A stretch of 14,882 nucleotides of DNA, from contig CAYLYE010000162.1 of assembly GCA_964387325.1 (NCBI GenBank), positions 1 to 14,882 on the forward strand, read 5' to 3'. Position numbers and translations under genes: made by a program. The notes beneath the pieces are model-generated. The model was not told the DNA's origin. It saw nothing but the letters and a program-made list of their open reading frames with translations, and ran no database searches. Below, piece after piece: positions 1-7,988 of the stretch. This stretch comes from CAZZBK01 sp964387325. GTDB lineage: Bacteria; Planctomycetota; Planctomycetia; Pirellulales; PNKZ01. Every line of letters starts with the position of its first letter. The stretch's first letter is position 1.

Positions 1-1
1 G

Positions 2-1213
2 CCGGATAGCGCGGACGCACGGCTCTTGCTCGGACAGATACTCAGCGCCCAGCGTAACTGGCCCGCGGCTCGACAGGAATTGGCTCTCTACTTGCGGCAA
101 CGACCTGAGGATCGCGACGCGCTGGCCCTCTATCGCTTTGTGGCCAAGGGCAAGACGGACGATCTCGTCTCGCTGTATGCGACCGCTGAAGTGTTGCAAC
201 GGCAGAAATTGTTCCACCTCACGCCTTTGCTGCTGCAAGACTCGGTCAAACTGCTCGAAGCCCGCAAGCCGTTGTCGACCCTTTACGACAAGCATACTCG
301 GGCGACTCTTGAGGGACGCGGGGTTGAACTTCGCCGCAACGGCGAGTTGTACCTTAATCTGAACGGTATGAAGAAATTGACCGACGCCGACGACTTGAAA
401 GGAATGCAGTTGAATCGGTTGACACTCAATGGTTGTTTGCAACTGGCGGATTTTGAGGGCTTACGCGGCATGCCGCTCACGGAGCTCGACCTGTCCGCAT
501 GCCCCTCCCTCACCAGTCTCGAACCGTTACGGGGAATGCCATTGCAGACACTCCGATTTGCCGGCTGTCCGAAGATCGATGATCTCGAGCCGCTGCGCGG
601 GATGTCCTTGGAAGACCTGGTTTTCTACCACACCGCGGTACACGACCTGGGGCCGCTGGCCGGAATGCCGTTGCGGACCTTGGATGCCAACGGTTGCCCC
701 ATTGCAGATTTAAGCCCCCTGCGGGGAATGGCCTTGGAAAAACTGTCGCTTGCCAGCCCGTCGATCGTCGACCTGGAGCCGCTGCGGGGCATGCCCTGCC
801 GCGAGTTGCATTTTTCGTGTGAAAATCTAGTTTCGTTGGAGCCGTTACGGGGCATGCCTTGTGTCCGATTCACCCAATACGCTTGCGCAAACGTCGAGAG
901 TCTCGAGCCGCTGCGCGGCATGCCGTGCGTCCACATGGACCTCTACCGCATGGGCAAGATCAAAAGCCTGGAACCGCTCCGAGGCATGCCGCTGGAGTGG
1001 CTCAGCCTCGATGGTTGCGGGGCGACCGACCTGACACCGCTGGCTGACCTGCCGCTGGTCGACCTGAGGATCAATGTCGCTAGGATTGAACGCGGAATGG
1101 AAGTCGTTCGCAACATCAAGACGCTAAAACGCATCCAGCTTATCCCCGGCGGCATCGTTTCACCGGCCGAGTTCTGGAAGCGTTACGACGCCGGCGAGTT
1201 CAAAAAGAAGTGA
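2..1213 (+). CDS. C-terminal part of a TPR/leucine-rich-repeat protein (5' end outside window)
   Basis: The frame is open to the left edge, and the TTG at 26 is not a convincing start because the codons before it (PDSADARLL) continue a TPR-like helix pair that ends near 'NWPAARQELALYLRQRPED'. A helical linker follows. Then come eleven units of 21-22 residues built on 'EPLRGMPL', giving a short leucine-rich solenoid, and a closing segment 'SPAEFWKRYDAGEFKKK'. Tails of this style are common in Planctomycetota, often behind a Hanks-type Ser/Thr kinase or another effector domain. A kinase N-terminus is therefore plausible but cannot be seen here. LRR and TPR segments usually bind proteins. No transmembrane segment is visible in this part. 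The gene ends at TGA 1211-1213, where an inverted repeat covers the stop. The repeat architecture is certain; the role of the whole protein is not known. Confidence 0.85.
   Translation, partial: PDSADARLLLGQILSAQRNWPAARQELALYLRQRPEDRDALALYRFVAKGKTDDLVSLYATAEVLQRQKLFHLTPLLLQDSVKLLEARKPLSTLYDKHTRATLEGRGVELRRNGELYLNLNGMKKLTDADDLKGMQLNRLTLNGCLQLADFEGLRGMPLTELDLSACPSLTSLEPLRGMPLQTLRFAGCPKIDDLEPLRGMSLEDLVFYHTAVHDLGPLAGMPLRTLDANGCPIADLSPLRGMALEKLSLASPSIVDLEPLRGMPCRELHFSCENLVSLEPLRGMPCVRFTQYACANVESLEPLRGMPCVHMDLYRMGKIKSLEPLRGMPLEWLSLDGCGATDLTPLADLPLVDLRINVARIERGMEVVRNIKTLKRIQLIPGGIVSPAEFWKRYDAGEFKKK
389..1057 (+). repeat. Eleven tandem LRR units with 'PLRGMP' signature
   Basis: The acidic-Pro-Leu-Arg-Gly-Met-Pro block recurs with unit starts at 389, 455, 521, 587, 650, 713, 776, 839, 905, 971 and 1034, so the period is 63 or 66 bases (21 or 22 residues). 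Codons for the same residues differ between units (for example ccgttacgg versus ccgctgcgc). The array is therefore old and held by selection on protein, not a recent DNA expansion. The last unit has decayed to 'TPLADLPL'. Three successive units (776, 839, 905) have Cys instead of Leu after 'RGMP'. Confidence 0.9.
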
Positions 1214-1231
1214 TGGAGTCGGCACTCACTT
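1208..1231 (+). terminator. Inverted repeat across the LRR gene stop codon
   Basis: AAGTGA (1208-1213) pairs with TCACTT (1226-1231) around a 12-base loop, with one further G-U pair outside. The left arm contains the TGA stop. No U-run follows, so as an intrinsic terminator it is weak. It is listed because similar repeats lie at three other gene ends here. Confidence 0.2.
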
Positions 1232-1460
1232 TCCTGAATGACACGCACGATTACTGCACGGAACGGCGTTCAGCGATGGCACAATTGGCACAAACGACGC
1301 AGGAGTATTCGGTGTGTCTGGCTGTAAACGCATGACATGCTCGCCACTTTCGCCATCCGTGCCGCAGCAAGACCGCTTCTGCATCGGAAAATAGCTGATT
1401 TGAGTCGGGGAAAACGCTACGATTTCCATTCACGTCATTAATGTCCAGGCCAAGCTTGTC

Positions 1461-4400
1461 ATGAATCGTATGCCAATCATTCCCCCACGCGCAGCCTTCT
1501 TGCTCTCAGCCTTTCTCATCCTGTCAGCCGTGTCGATACGCATGACATCTGCTGCGGACGCTTCAGCGCCCGGCACGAATTCAACGGGAACACACGTCCT
1601 CTCGTTGAATGAAGCCGATACGGCCGAGGCAGAGTTTCGTGTGGGAGCGTCGGGGAAGATCGCAGTGCTATTCATGTTCGCCGATGGCAAGACTCAGACA
1701 CTGCTCGGGTCGGTTAAGGCTGATGCCTTGAAGCGCACGGTGGAGAAGGGCGGCATTAAGACACCCGAGATGGTGCCGATGGCGGACGGATGGATCGAGT
1801 TCACGGGAGCGGGCTTGCGGTTTCAATATCACAGCCGCCCGTATCTCAAACGTTATACAGAGGCTCAGCAGGCGGATCTGGCGAGGGTCTGGGAGACGCT
1901 GCCCGCCGCGTCGCAATGCTGGGTTCCGCTAGAAGTACGTGCGGATGCCGCGGGAGCAGCGTTATGGATGGACGGGCGGTTCTGCGGTCGAGTGGCGAGT
2001 GAGAGCCGGCTCACCGCGGTAAGTTTCAAACTGGAGGCTGATGGCGCGGTACGCAACGAGCGGAAGTTCACGCGCGCGGACTCGGGCATGTTCCTGCCGC
2101 TGGATGTGCGGCGCATTGCGAGACCTGGCGTTATGAAGGGTGCCCGCGTGTCACTGAAACCCGGCGCGCAGCACGTCAATCAAGTGCCGATGGTGGTGGC
2201 GGACGGCGCGGGCCATGCAGATGTCGGCATGGCCAAGGAAATGCAAGGAGCACGAGGACTCGAGGAAAATGAGAACACCTCGCGCACGTCGCTCGACGGC
2301 ATGCCGCAATCGCTGCATTTCTCGGTGCCACAGGCGTTTTATCAGCGGGCCTGGGTGCTGTGCGCGGTGGATCCGGACATTAAAAAAGATGCCGTGCTCA
2401 CCACGCGGCTCACACGCTTCGGCATCTGGGGACGTGGTGGCGCGATGGCGGACACGACCCTCGCGATACCACGCGATAATAAACCCGGCGATAATATCCA
2501 ACTTGTGGGCAGCGTCGAATACACCGCCGAGCAGAAGCCGATCAAAGTGCCGCTCTATCTCGTGCGGGTTGATTTAAAGACGGGCGATATCCTGGACATC
2601 CTCGCTGACCAGGAAGACCCATATGCTCCGATGAAAATTGGACCGTACCTCGACTTCGAGTTTCTCGGCAAGTGTGGCGGACTAGAAGTGCAAAACGATC
2701 AACGGCGCAAACCCGTGCCGACCTCGACCAGCGCCGTGCATATCTTCGGTGTCACTCTAGAAAAAGCTCCTGTTGAGTTGCGGCTCAAACCATCACAGCC
2801 GGGCAATATCTTCCATAATGATGAGACGCCGGAGACGACCTTCGCCATTCGTGCGAAATTGGCGGGAAGCTATGAATTGCGCTGGGAGATTACGGATGTC
2901 AGCGGCCAAGTGCTCGTGTCAAATGCAAAGACGGTCGATCTTCCGTCCGTGGGCAGCGAGGCGGACGTGAACGTTCCGCTCACCATGCCGGACGCCGGCT
3001 GGTATGGATTGCGAGTGACACTCGCCGAGGCCGGGGGACAATCGCTGCTGAAACATGAGGCGGCATTTGCGATACTCGGCAAGGACACACGCACCGCTGG
3101 CTATGAATCGCCCTTCGGAACATGGTGGTTCAGCGGCGCCCACTACACGACACAGGATCCTGCCGTTGCCGGGCCGATGCTTTTCAAGGCAGGTTTTCGT
3201 CGCACGACGATGAGCTGGACCAAGGCCAGCGAACAGGAACTTGCGCCCTGGAAGCTCTCGCTCAATCAGATTCAGTGGCCTTTCCGTCTTGCGGATCTCA
3301 AGGACTGGCCCGCAGCGGAGGCTCGTGCTGAGCTGGTCATTCGTGAGAAGTTAAAGCGATTCCCACACTGTCAATACATTGATCTGTTTCATGAGAGCTA
3401 CGACCCTCGCGTGTATCCTCCGGAAATCTACGGAGAGAAGTATGTGGTGAATGACCCTGTGTTCGCTGCGCGCGAAGATGAACTGTTCGAACTGGGAGTG
3501 AAGGCCGCTCAATTCATACGAGCCAAGTTCCCTCAACTCAAGATCATCGCGGGAAACAGCGGTGGTTCATCCGGAATGATCGCCGTGATGCTGCGGCGCG
3601 GCTTTCCGCGTGAACTTATCGATTACCTCGGTAGTGAGGTGACAGGCCAGACCTTCGCGCCTGAAAAACTCGTACCACACTCCACGGCGGGCATCTGGCT
3701 GATGGGCGAGACCGCGCGGAAGTTCAGTCACGACATCCCGTTGGCCGGCTGCTTCGAGTTTACCAGCCGCGCCGAGCGTGACCTCGGAGCGCAGCGCCAT
3801 GCTGAGTGGTATGCACACGACATGCTCATGGGGCTCGCCTACCGTTTTCCGACGATCTCACCGGCCGGGCTCGAAGATGTCGGCAACTGTTATTACGACA
3901 AACTCTGGGGAGCATCGGGACTGTGCCAACGGCGACCCTTGCATTATCCGAAGCCCGCCTATGTCGCGCTCGCCACGCTCACGAAAGTGCTCGATAGCGT
4001 GCGGCTCGTTCGGCAAATGCCCTCCGGCTCATCGAGTGTGCATGCACTGGAGTTCGAACGCGGCAACGAACGCATCTACGCGCTATGGACACCGCGCGGG
4101 GAGTGTGCGATGGAATTTGAGTTCCCCATCGATACCGCTGTAAAACAGGTCGAATTTTTCGGACGTCAGCGATCTCTGAATACCGATGGCAAGCGGCTCA
4201 CCATCACTGCCGCAAGTGCCGTGAACTACATCATCAGCACCGTCCCAGCGACGAACATCACCGCTGGCAAGCGGGACTTCCCCAACCATCAACCGCCGGC
4301 CGCTGCTCACGTCATCAGCCGCATGGATGACTTGGCCCAATGGCAACTCGCCCCCGCTGAACAAGCGATATCAACTCCGCTGCGGCGGCCGGGTAAATTT

Positions 4401-4916
4401 AACCTTCGACAGGCAACGGACGCCGAGCAAGGGGCGTGCCTCGAACTGGAACTTAAACATCAAGGAGAAGTGCCACACGTCGTCGGCGAATACACCGCAC
4501 TGCAATTGAAGCAGCCGCTGCCCATTCCCGGCAAACCACACACCGTGGGCGTGTGGGTCAAGGGGGACAGCAGTTGGGGGCGCATTTTCTGGGAGCTCGA
4601 AGATGCTCAAGGCGAGCGCTGGATCTCCTCCAAAGACTTGGATGGAGGCGACTGGGGAAATCAAGCCGCCCTAGACTTCGAGGACTGGTGCTTTGTCACC
4701 TTTCCGCTGATTCGAGAATCACCCGCGCGGCAGATCGAGCCCGGCGCCGGCATCGGTCAGTGGCAGGGCAATGCCGACGGCATCCTCGACTATCCGTTGA
4801 AACTTGTAGGCCTCTACGTGCAGACTCATCGCCAGTCGCTCGATCTCACGCAAATGAAACCGGTGACAGGAAACCTCCGACTCAAAGATGTGAGCGTGAT
4901 CGGAGCTGGAAAGTAA
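1461..4916 (+). CDS. Secreted multidomain protein, putative glycoside hydrolase-like enzyme
   Basis: This 1151-residue protein has a Sec-type signal peptide (basic start, hydrophobic core about 11-25, likely cleavage after 'TSA' near residue 31). My reading of the order is: a LamG-like beta-sandwich (about 35-200), a beta-rich region (about 260-420), an Ig-like domain around 'MPDAGWYGLRVTL' (about 430-545), a probable TIM barrel (about 548-880) opening with 'YESPFGTWWFSGAHY', a small beta domain to about 925, and a C-terminal jelly-roll resembling carbohydrate-binding modules (about 950-1150). In the barrel, 'DLFHESYDP' (E645), 'YLGSEVTGQ' (E726), 'WLMGE' (E750) and 'GCFEFTSR' (E766) end beta-strands as catalytic acids do in clan A glycoside hydrolases. 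The family cannot be named by eye, and the canonical Asn-Glu pair is His-Glu. Start ATG 1461 gives the signal peptide; an ATG three codons later is possible and no clear ribosome site decides. It faces the next gene tail to tail. Confidence 0.7.
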   Translation: MNRMPIIPPRAAFLLSAFLILSAVSIRMTSAADASAPGTNSTGTHVLSLNEADTAEAEFRVGASGKIAVLFMFADGKTQTLLGSVKADALKRTVEKGGIKTPEMVPMADGWIEFTGAGLRFQYHSRPYLKRYTEAQQADLARVWETLPAASQCWVPLEVRADAAGAALWMDGRFCGRVASESRLTAVSFKLEADGAVRNERKFTRADSGMFLPLDVRRIARPGVMKGARVSLKPGAQHVNQVPMVVADGAGHADVGMAKEMQGARGLEENENTSRTSLDGMPQSLHFSVPQAFYQRAWVLCAVDPDIKKDAVLTTRLTRFGIWGRGGAMADTTLAIPRDNKPGDNIQLVGSVEYTAEQKPIKVPLYLVRVDLKTGDILDILADQEDPYAPMKIGPYLDFEFLGKCGGLEVQNDQRRKPVPTSTSAVHIFGVTLEKAPVELRLKPSQPGNIFHNDETPETTFAIRAKLAGSYELRWEITDVSGQVLVSNAKTVDLPSVGSEADVNVPLTMPDAGWYGLRVTLAEAGGQSLLKHEAAFAILGKDTRTAGYESPFGTWWFSGAHYTTQDPAVAGPMLFKAGFRRTTMSWTKASEQELAPWKLSLNQIQWPFRLADLKDWPAAEARAELVIREKLKRFPHCQYIDLFHESYDPRVYPPEIYGEKYVVNDPVFAAREDELFELGVKAAQFIRAKFPQLKIIAGNSGGSSGMIAVMLRRGFPRELIDYLGSEVTGQTFAPEKLVPHSTAGIWLMGETARKFSHDIPLAGCFEFTSRAERDLGAQRHAEWYAHDMLMGLAYRFPTISPAGLEDVGNCYYDKLWGASGLCQRRPLHYPKPAYVALATLTKVLDSVRLVRQMPSGSSSVHALEFERGNERIYALWTPRGECAMEFEFPIDTAVKQVEFFGRQRSLNTDGKRLTITAASAVNYIISTVPATNITAGKRDFPNHQPPAAAHVISRMDDLAQWQLAPAEQAISTPLRRPGKFNLRQATDAEQGACLELELKHQGEVPHVVGEYTALQLKQPLPIPGKPHTVGVWVKGDSSWGRIFWELEDAQGERWISSKDLDGGDWGNQAALDFEDWCFVTFPLIRESPARQIEPGAGIGQWQGNADGILDYPLKLVGLYVQTHRQSLDLTQMKPVTGNLRLKDVSVIGAGK

Positions 4917-4928
4917 CCTGGGCGTCTG

Positions 4929-4967
4929 GCTTCGTGCGGGCGGTTCAATGTGCCAGGGTCACGAAGC
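4929..4967. terminator. Inverted repeat between convergent genes
   Basis: GCTTCGTG (4929-4936) pairs perfectly over 8 bases with CACGAAGC (4960-4967), with a 23-base loop. A competing smaller pair, CTGGC (4926-4930) with GCCAG (4952-4956), lies in the same place. It fills the 42-base gap between two tail-to-tail genes, and its right arm includes the minus-strand stop codon. No U-tract is present on either strand, so termination in both directions is inferred from position only. Confidence 0.35.
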
Positions 4968-6227
4968 GGTCGGAATTTGCCCAATGAACTCCAGCGAGGC
5001 CTGTTGCAGACGGCGAGCTTCCGTCATCGCGGCCTTAACTTTTTGCCCCGCCTCGGCAGGGCGCGCGTGAAGGCTGAGCGTCAGGTCCGCTAACTGCGAG
5101 CCGTCGATCTCTGTCAGGTCCCGCTTCCAATCGCTCAGTCCCAGATCGGCAAACATGCGGCTCTTCTGAGTGTCGGTTGGCAATCGCACATGGATCGCGG
5201 GGGTGCCGTTAACCAAGGCGATGATGGGCGCGTGGCAGTCGTAACTGACGAGTGCCGTGGCCCGCGCGAAGACCGAGGCGGCTTCATCGCACAACCAAAA
5301 CGAATCTCGCCACACTACGCGACGTTTCACATCGGCTGGCAGCGGATCGACGAGTTGCTCTTTGGCAAGTCCGACCTGATAAGTCATCTCCGGACAAGCG
5401 AGCACCCCTTGTCCCGTCTCGCGAACCCAACGGATGATCGTTTCGCGAAGTGGGGCATGATCGGCCGTGGCGTACTCTTGGTTGATGCGGTGTCGTTCGA
5501 GGTCGCGCGGCGTTGGCTCTGTGCCATAAATCAGATGATACGGCGAGTAGCGGAGTCGTGGTATCACACAGAGAAACTTTTGTGGGCTCAAGCCAACCCG
5601 CTGCAAATACGCATCTGCCGCAGCATCGTTTCGCAAGTGTAGCCCGAAAGTCGAGTCGGGGGTGAATTTCAGTTCCTTCGTATTCACTCCCGCGTCACGC
5701 AACACGGCGAGTGACGTGGAGTCGCGTAGATAGACGAATGCCGCATCGCGGAGCGCGTCTTGATGCGAGGCGGAGCTGAACGAGACGCCATACGCTCCGT
5801 AAGGTTTGTCGGTCGCGGCCCGCCAGACATCGATGGGTTCCGGATGGTAACCGCCCGAGCCGAGGATAAACAAATCGGCGCGCTCGATAGCCTGCTTGAG
5901 TTGAGCCCCGACGGCGCGCCCCGCTTCAACACCGCCGGGCTCGATGATCGTCAGCGTAGGAAAGGCCGACAAGAGCATTGACTTGACGGAGGCGGTCAGT
6001 TCGCGATAGGGCCAGAACGTGACGGTCGTTCCGTTCAGATAGTGCTCGATGAGCCGAATCATGCCCGGGGCATGGGCAATATCGCCGATGTTGACACAAT
6101 GCCATCCGTTGGAGAGCAAAATGTGACGTGGCTTGCGAGGGGCAGCGCTGAGCGTTCGAGCGAAGCATGTCGCGGCGGCCAAGCTTGTCGCGGTCAAAAA
6201 TTCACGTCGTTGCATGGTGATGTTCAT
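4959..6227 (-). CDS. Polysaccharide pyruvyl transferase-like protein with twin-arginine signal
   Basis: Family members transfer a pyruvyl ketal from phosphoenolpyruvate to sugars of exopolysaccharides or cell-wall polymers. The fold signature is seen in 'NIGDIAHAPGMIRLIEHY' (about 46-63), 'LFILGSGGYHPEP', 'DSTFGLHL', 'FLCVIPRLRY' and near the end 'SYDCHAPIIALVNGTPAI', which matches the usual His / Gly-x-Pro block of PF04230. The N-terminus 'MQRREFLTATSLAAATCFARTLSAAP' is a twin-arginine export signal with likely cleavage near residue 28. The frame extends up to a TTG at 6257 inside the anhydrase gene. I chose ATG 6227 (422 residues), and ATG 6215 is equally possible; either puts the RR pair near the start. 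The gene lies 11 bases after the carbonic anhydrase stop, so it is probably on the same transcript. Family assignment is fairly sure. Enzymatic activity is not, because an exported protein would not meet cytoplasmic PEP. Confidence 0.8.
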   Translation of the reverse strand: MNITMQRREFLTATSLAAATCFARTLSAAPRKPRHILLSNGWHCVNIGDIAHAPGMIRLIEHYLNGTTVTFWPYRELTASVKSMLLSAFPTLTIIEPGGVEAGRAVGAQLKQAIERADLFILGSGGYHPEPIDVWRAATDKPYGAYGVSFSSASHQDALRDAAFVYLRDSTSLAVLRDAGVNTKELKFTPDSTFGLHLRNDAAADAYLQRVGLSPQKFLCVIPRLRYSPYHLIYGTEPTPRDLERHRINQEYATADHAPLRETIIRWVRETGQGVLACPEMTYQVGLAKEQLVDPLPADVKRRVVWRDSFWLCDEAASVFARATALVSYDCHAPIIALVNGTPAIHVRLPTDTQKSRMFADLGLSDWKRDLTEIDGSQLADLTLSLHARPAEAGQKVKAAMTEARRLQQASLEFIGQIPTAS

Positions 6228-6238
6228 CTCGCAGGAGG

Positions 6239-7129
6239 TCACTCGATTTTCTTCCAAAAATCAACTCGAGAACCGAGTAAGCCTTTGTCGACGACCGCCT
6301 GTGCCAATTGCTGAGCCAATGAGGTCAAGCCTTCCTGGCCAGGAGCCGGAGCGAATTCGGGCTTGGCTGGGTTGGCCAGCGGCGTCGGGGTCACGAACAA
6401 CGTTCCCAAGTCATAAACGCCATAGACGACGCGCATCGACGGGGCTCCGAACGTCGCGACCTCACGGCTCAGATCGAACGCGGTGATGGCCGCATTCAAG
6501 TAGACTGAAACTTCCTTGAGCGCATCCTTGTAATTGGGATGATGGACGACGTTCCGCCCGCACACGTGTTGCAGGGCATTGGCCGCTCCGCGCACCGCAA
6601 TCATGATGCGATCAACGAGGGAGCGCAACGCATGGGTAAACGCGATGTCGGCGTAGTCTTTGGGACTCAGGTACGTCTCGACGGCCGCAGCCACCGCTCC
6701 GCAACCGGTGTGCCCTAAAACGACAACCAGCTTGAGGCTCTCGGCAAAGTGCCGCACCGCGTAATCCACACTCCCCAGGCACTCGGTCCCGAGCACGTTG
6801 CCGGCAATGCGAATGACAAACAGGTCGTTGAATGATTGATCGAAAATGGGCTCGATCGGGACTCGCGCATCGGAACAGCCCAACACCATGGCGTAAGGGG
6901 CCTGCACGGGTACGGCACCGGCCCACAGGGGCAAGCCGAGCGACACGGGACAAAACGGCACAATCACCGGTTCACCCGTTGCCTCGCCGAGCGTGGCTTT
7001 TTGCATCTGCGTCACGACGGACGTCAGCCGCAGGTTCCCGTCGCAAAGAATTCGCATCGCGGAATCGGCATCCGCGGCGGTTTCAACCTGGACGGGCAAG
7101 TAGGGATCGTACCGATAGATGAGGTCCAC
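6239..7129 (-). CDS. Beta-class carbonic anhydrase
   Basis: This cytosolic zinc enzyme interconverts CO2 and bicarbonate. The beta-class active site is complete: 'GCSDARVP' gives zinc ligand C85 and the D87/R89 dyad, and 'LGHTGCGAV' gives ligands H140 and C143. 'VIRIAGNVL' (about 105-113) and the closing strand 'VYGVYDLGTLFV' also match the family. The usual CSDSR is CSDAR here, a tolerated variant. At 296 residues it is longer than the typical 200-230, the extra length lying in an N-terminal arm (about 1-25), an insertion near 45-75 and a helical tail. There is no signal peptide. The GTG start at 7129 is supported by an AGGAAAG site about ten bases upstream. The gene follows the MinD-type ATPase after 43 bases and precedes the pyruvyl transferase gene directly, which suggests co-expression with the FHA/ATPase pair. 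Confidence 0.93.
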   Translation of the reverse strand: MDLIYRYDPYLPVQVETAADADSAMRILCDGNLRLTSVVTQMQKATLGEATGEPVIVPFCPVSLGLPLWAGAVPVQAPYAMVLGCSDARVPIEPIFDQSFNDLFVIRIAGNVLGTECLGSVDYAVRHFAESLKLVVVLGHTGCGAVAAAVETYLSPKDYADIAFTHALRSLVDRIMIAVRGAANALQHVCGRNVVHHPNYKDALKEVSVYLNAAITAFDLSREVATFGAPSMRVVYGVYDLGTLFVTPTPLANPAKPEFAPAPGQEGLTSLAQQLAQAVVDKGLLGSRVDFWKKIE

Positions 7130-7139
7130 GGCGTGTCTT

Positions 7140-7143
7140 TCCT
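7140..7143 (-). promoter_or_regulatory. Ribosome binding site deciding the carbonic anhydrase GTG start
   Basis: AGGA, continuing as AGGAAAG, ends ten bases before the GTG start codon at 7129. It supports this non-ATG start over internal codons. Confidence 0.5.
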
Positions 7144-7172
7144 ATGGAATGAGCCAAGCTCGAACGAAGCGA

Positions 7173-7940
7173 TTAGGCCAAGAGCCGGCTGGCGATCGAT
7201 TTGAGTTCTTGAGTCAACGGATGATCTGAAAACCGCTGCGTGAATAAACCACTCGAGGCGAGTCCGGCCATTTCCGCGTTGAGGGGGAGTAATCCGACAA
7301 CCGAGAGGTGATAGGCATTCTCGATTTGCTGTTTGAGCACATCCTGATTCAGCGCGTGAGGAACTTTGTTGACGATCAGCAGAATATCCTGAACGTCGAG
7401 CCGCCGCGCGATTTCGACCGTCACCGCCGTGCCTTGAAAATCCTGGTTGTCAGGACGCATGATCAGCACAAATTGGTCGGAAATGGCAATCGAGAGCAGC
7501 GTCTCTTCGTTCACCCCAGGATGGGTGTCGATGAACAGGTAATCGAGATCCAACTGCTTGGTGACGGCCTGAATACCATCGTTGAGTAATCCGACGTCAT
7601 ACCCTTCGCGCAAGACTCGCGCAATCTCGCCGGTCTTCACGCTCGACGGGATCAGAAACAACTTGGCCCGCTCCGGTAGCGGCTGACCGGTGGAGATACT
7701 CGAAGTGACATCGCAGGCAGCCTCTTCGATCTTGCAGCGCCCCCACAGGTAATCATTCAGCGCGTACGTCAACTTGTCATGATCGATAGCAAAGATGACA
7801 TGGATGCCCGGCGATTGGATATCGGTGTCGATGATGCCCACTCGCTTACCCGTCGAGGCAACGATCGCGGCCAAGTTGGCCGTGATATTCGACTTGCCTG
7901 TGCCGCCCCGAAATGAATGGACCGCGATGATCTTGGACAT
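7173..7940 (-). CDS. MinD/ParA-family P-loop ATPase with variant Walker A
   Basis: Members are ATP-dependent dimeric switches that position proteins, membranes or DNA. Seen here (255 residues): P-loop 'SFRGGTGKSN' (R11-S17, catalytic K16), Walker A' 'IIDTDIQSPG' (D38, D40), Walker B-type 'YLFIDTHPG' (D138), and base-contacting 'IVNKVP' (N191). The signature lysine that normally opens the deviant Walker A motif (KGGxGKS/T) is arginine (R11). The end 'HPLTQELKSIASRLLA' could form an amphipathic helix, but it is not the classic MinD membrane tail. I chose ATG 7940 over ATG 7949 because AGGA lies eight bases upstream of the former and abuts the latter. No second par gene or parS-like site is seen, so plasmid partition is unlikely. 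Its place between an FHA protein and a carbonic anhydrase suggests a regulatory or localisation role for that set. Family is sure; function is not. Confidence 0.9.
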   Translation of the reverse strand: MSKIIAVHSFRGGTGKSNITANLAAIVASTGKRVGIIDTDIQSPGIHVIFAIDHDKLTYALNDYLWGRCKIEEAACDVTSSISTGQPLPERAKLFLIPSSVKTGEIARVLREGYDVGLLNDGIQAVTKQLDLDYLFIDTHPGVNEETLLSIAISDQFVLIMRPDNQDFQGTAVTVEIARRLDVQDILLIVNKVPHALNQDVLKQQIENAYHLSVVGLLPLNAEMAGLASSGLFTQRFSDHPLTQELKSIASRLLA

Positions 7941-7948
7941 TGAACCCA

Positions 7949-7952
7949 TCCT
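7949..7952 (-). promoter_or_regulatory. Ribosome binding site deciding the ATPase start
   Basis: AGGA lies eight bases before ATG 7940 and overlaps the upstream in-frame ATG 7949. This makes the shorter protein (beginning MSKIIAV) the likely product. Confidence 0.55.
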
Positions 7953-7988
7953 AGAAAGTTGTTGGCCGCCAGCGAGTCAAGCTCGGAG

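Noticed and set aside
1398..1425. TTGAGT and TACGAT as a promoter pair before the large secreted protein
   Set aside because: The gap is only 12 bases, too short for a sigma-70-type promoter.
1226..1433. Small minus-strand frames in the spacer before the large secreted protein
   Set aside because: They overlap each other, show no recognisable motif, and the region is more simply a 247-base promoter/leader spacer.
5190..5642. A 150-codon plus-strand frame inside the pyruvyl transferase gene
   Set aside because: It is a shadow of a recognised gene, with no motif and no ribosome site.
7173..7940. The ATPase as a plasmid or chromosome partition ParA
   Set aside because: No ParB-like gene or centromere-like repeats are nearby, no N-terminal DNA-binding domain is present, and the neighbours are metabolic and signalling genes.
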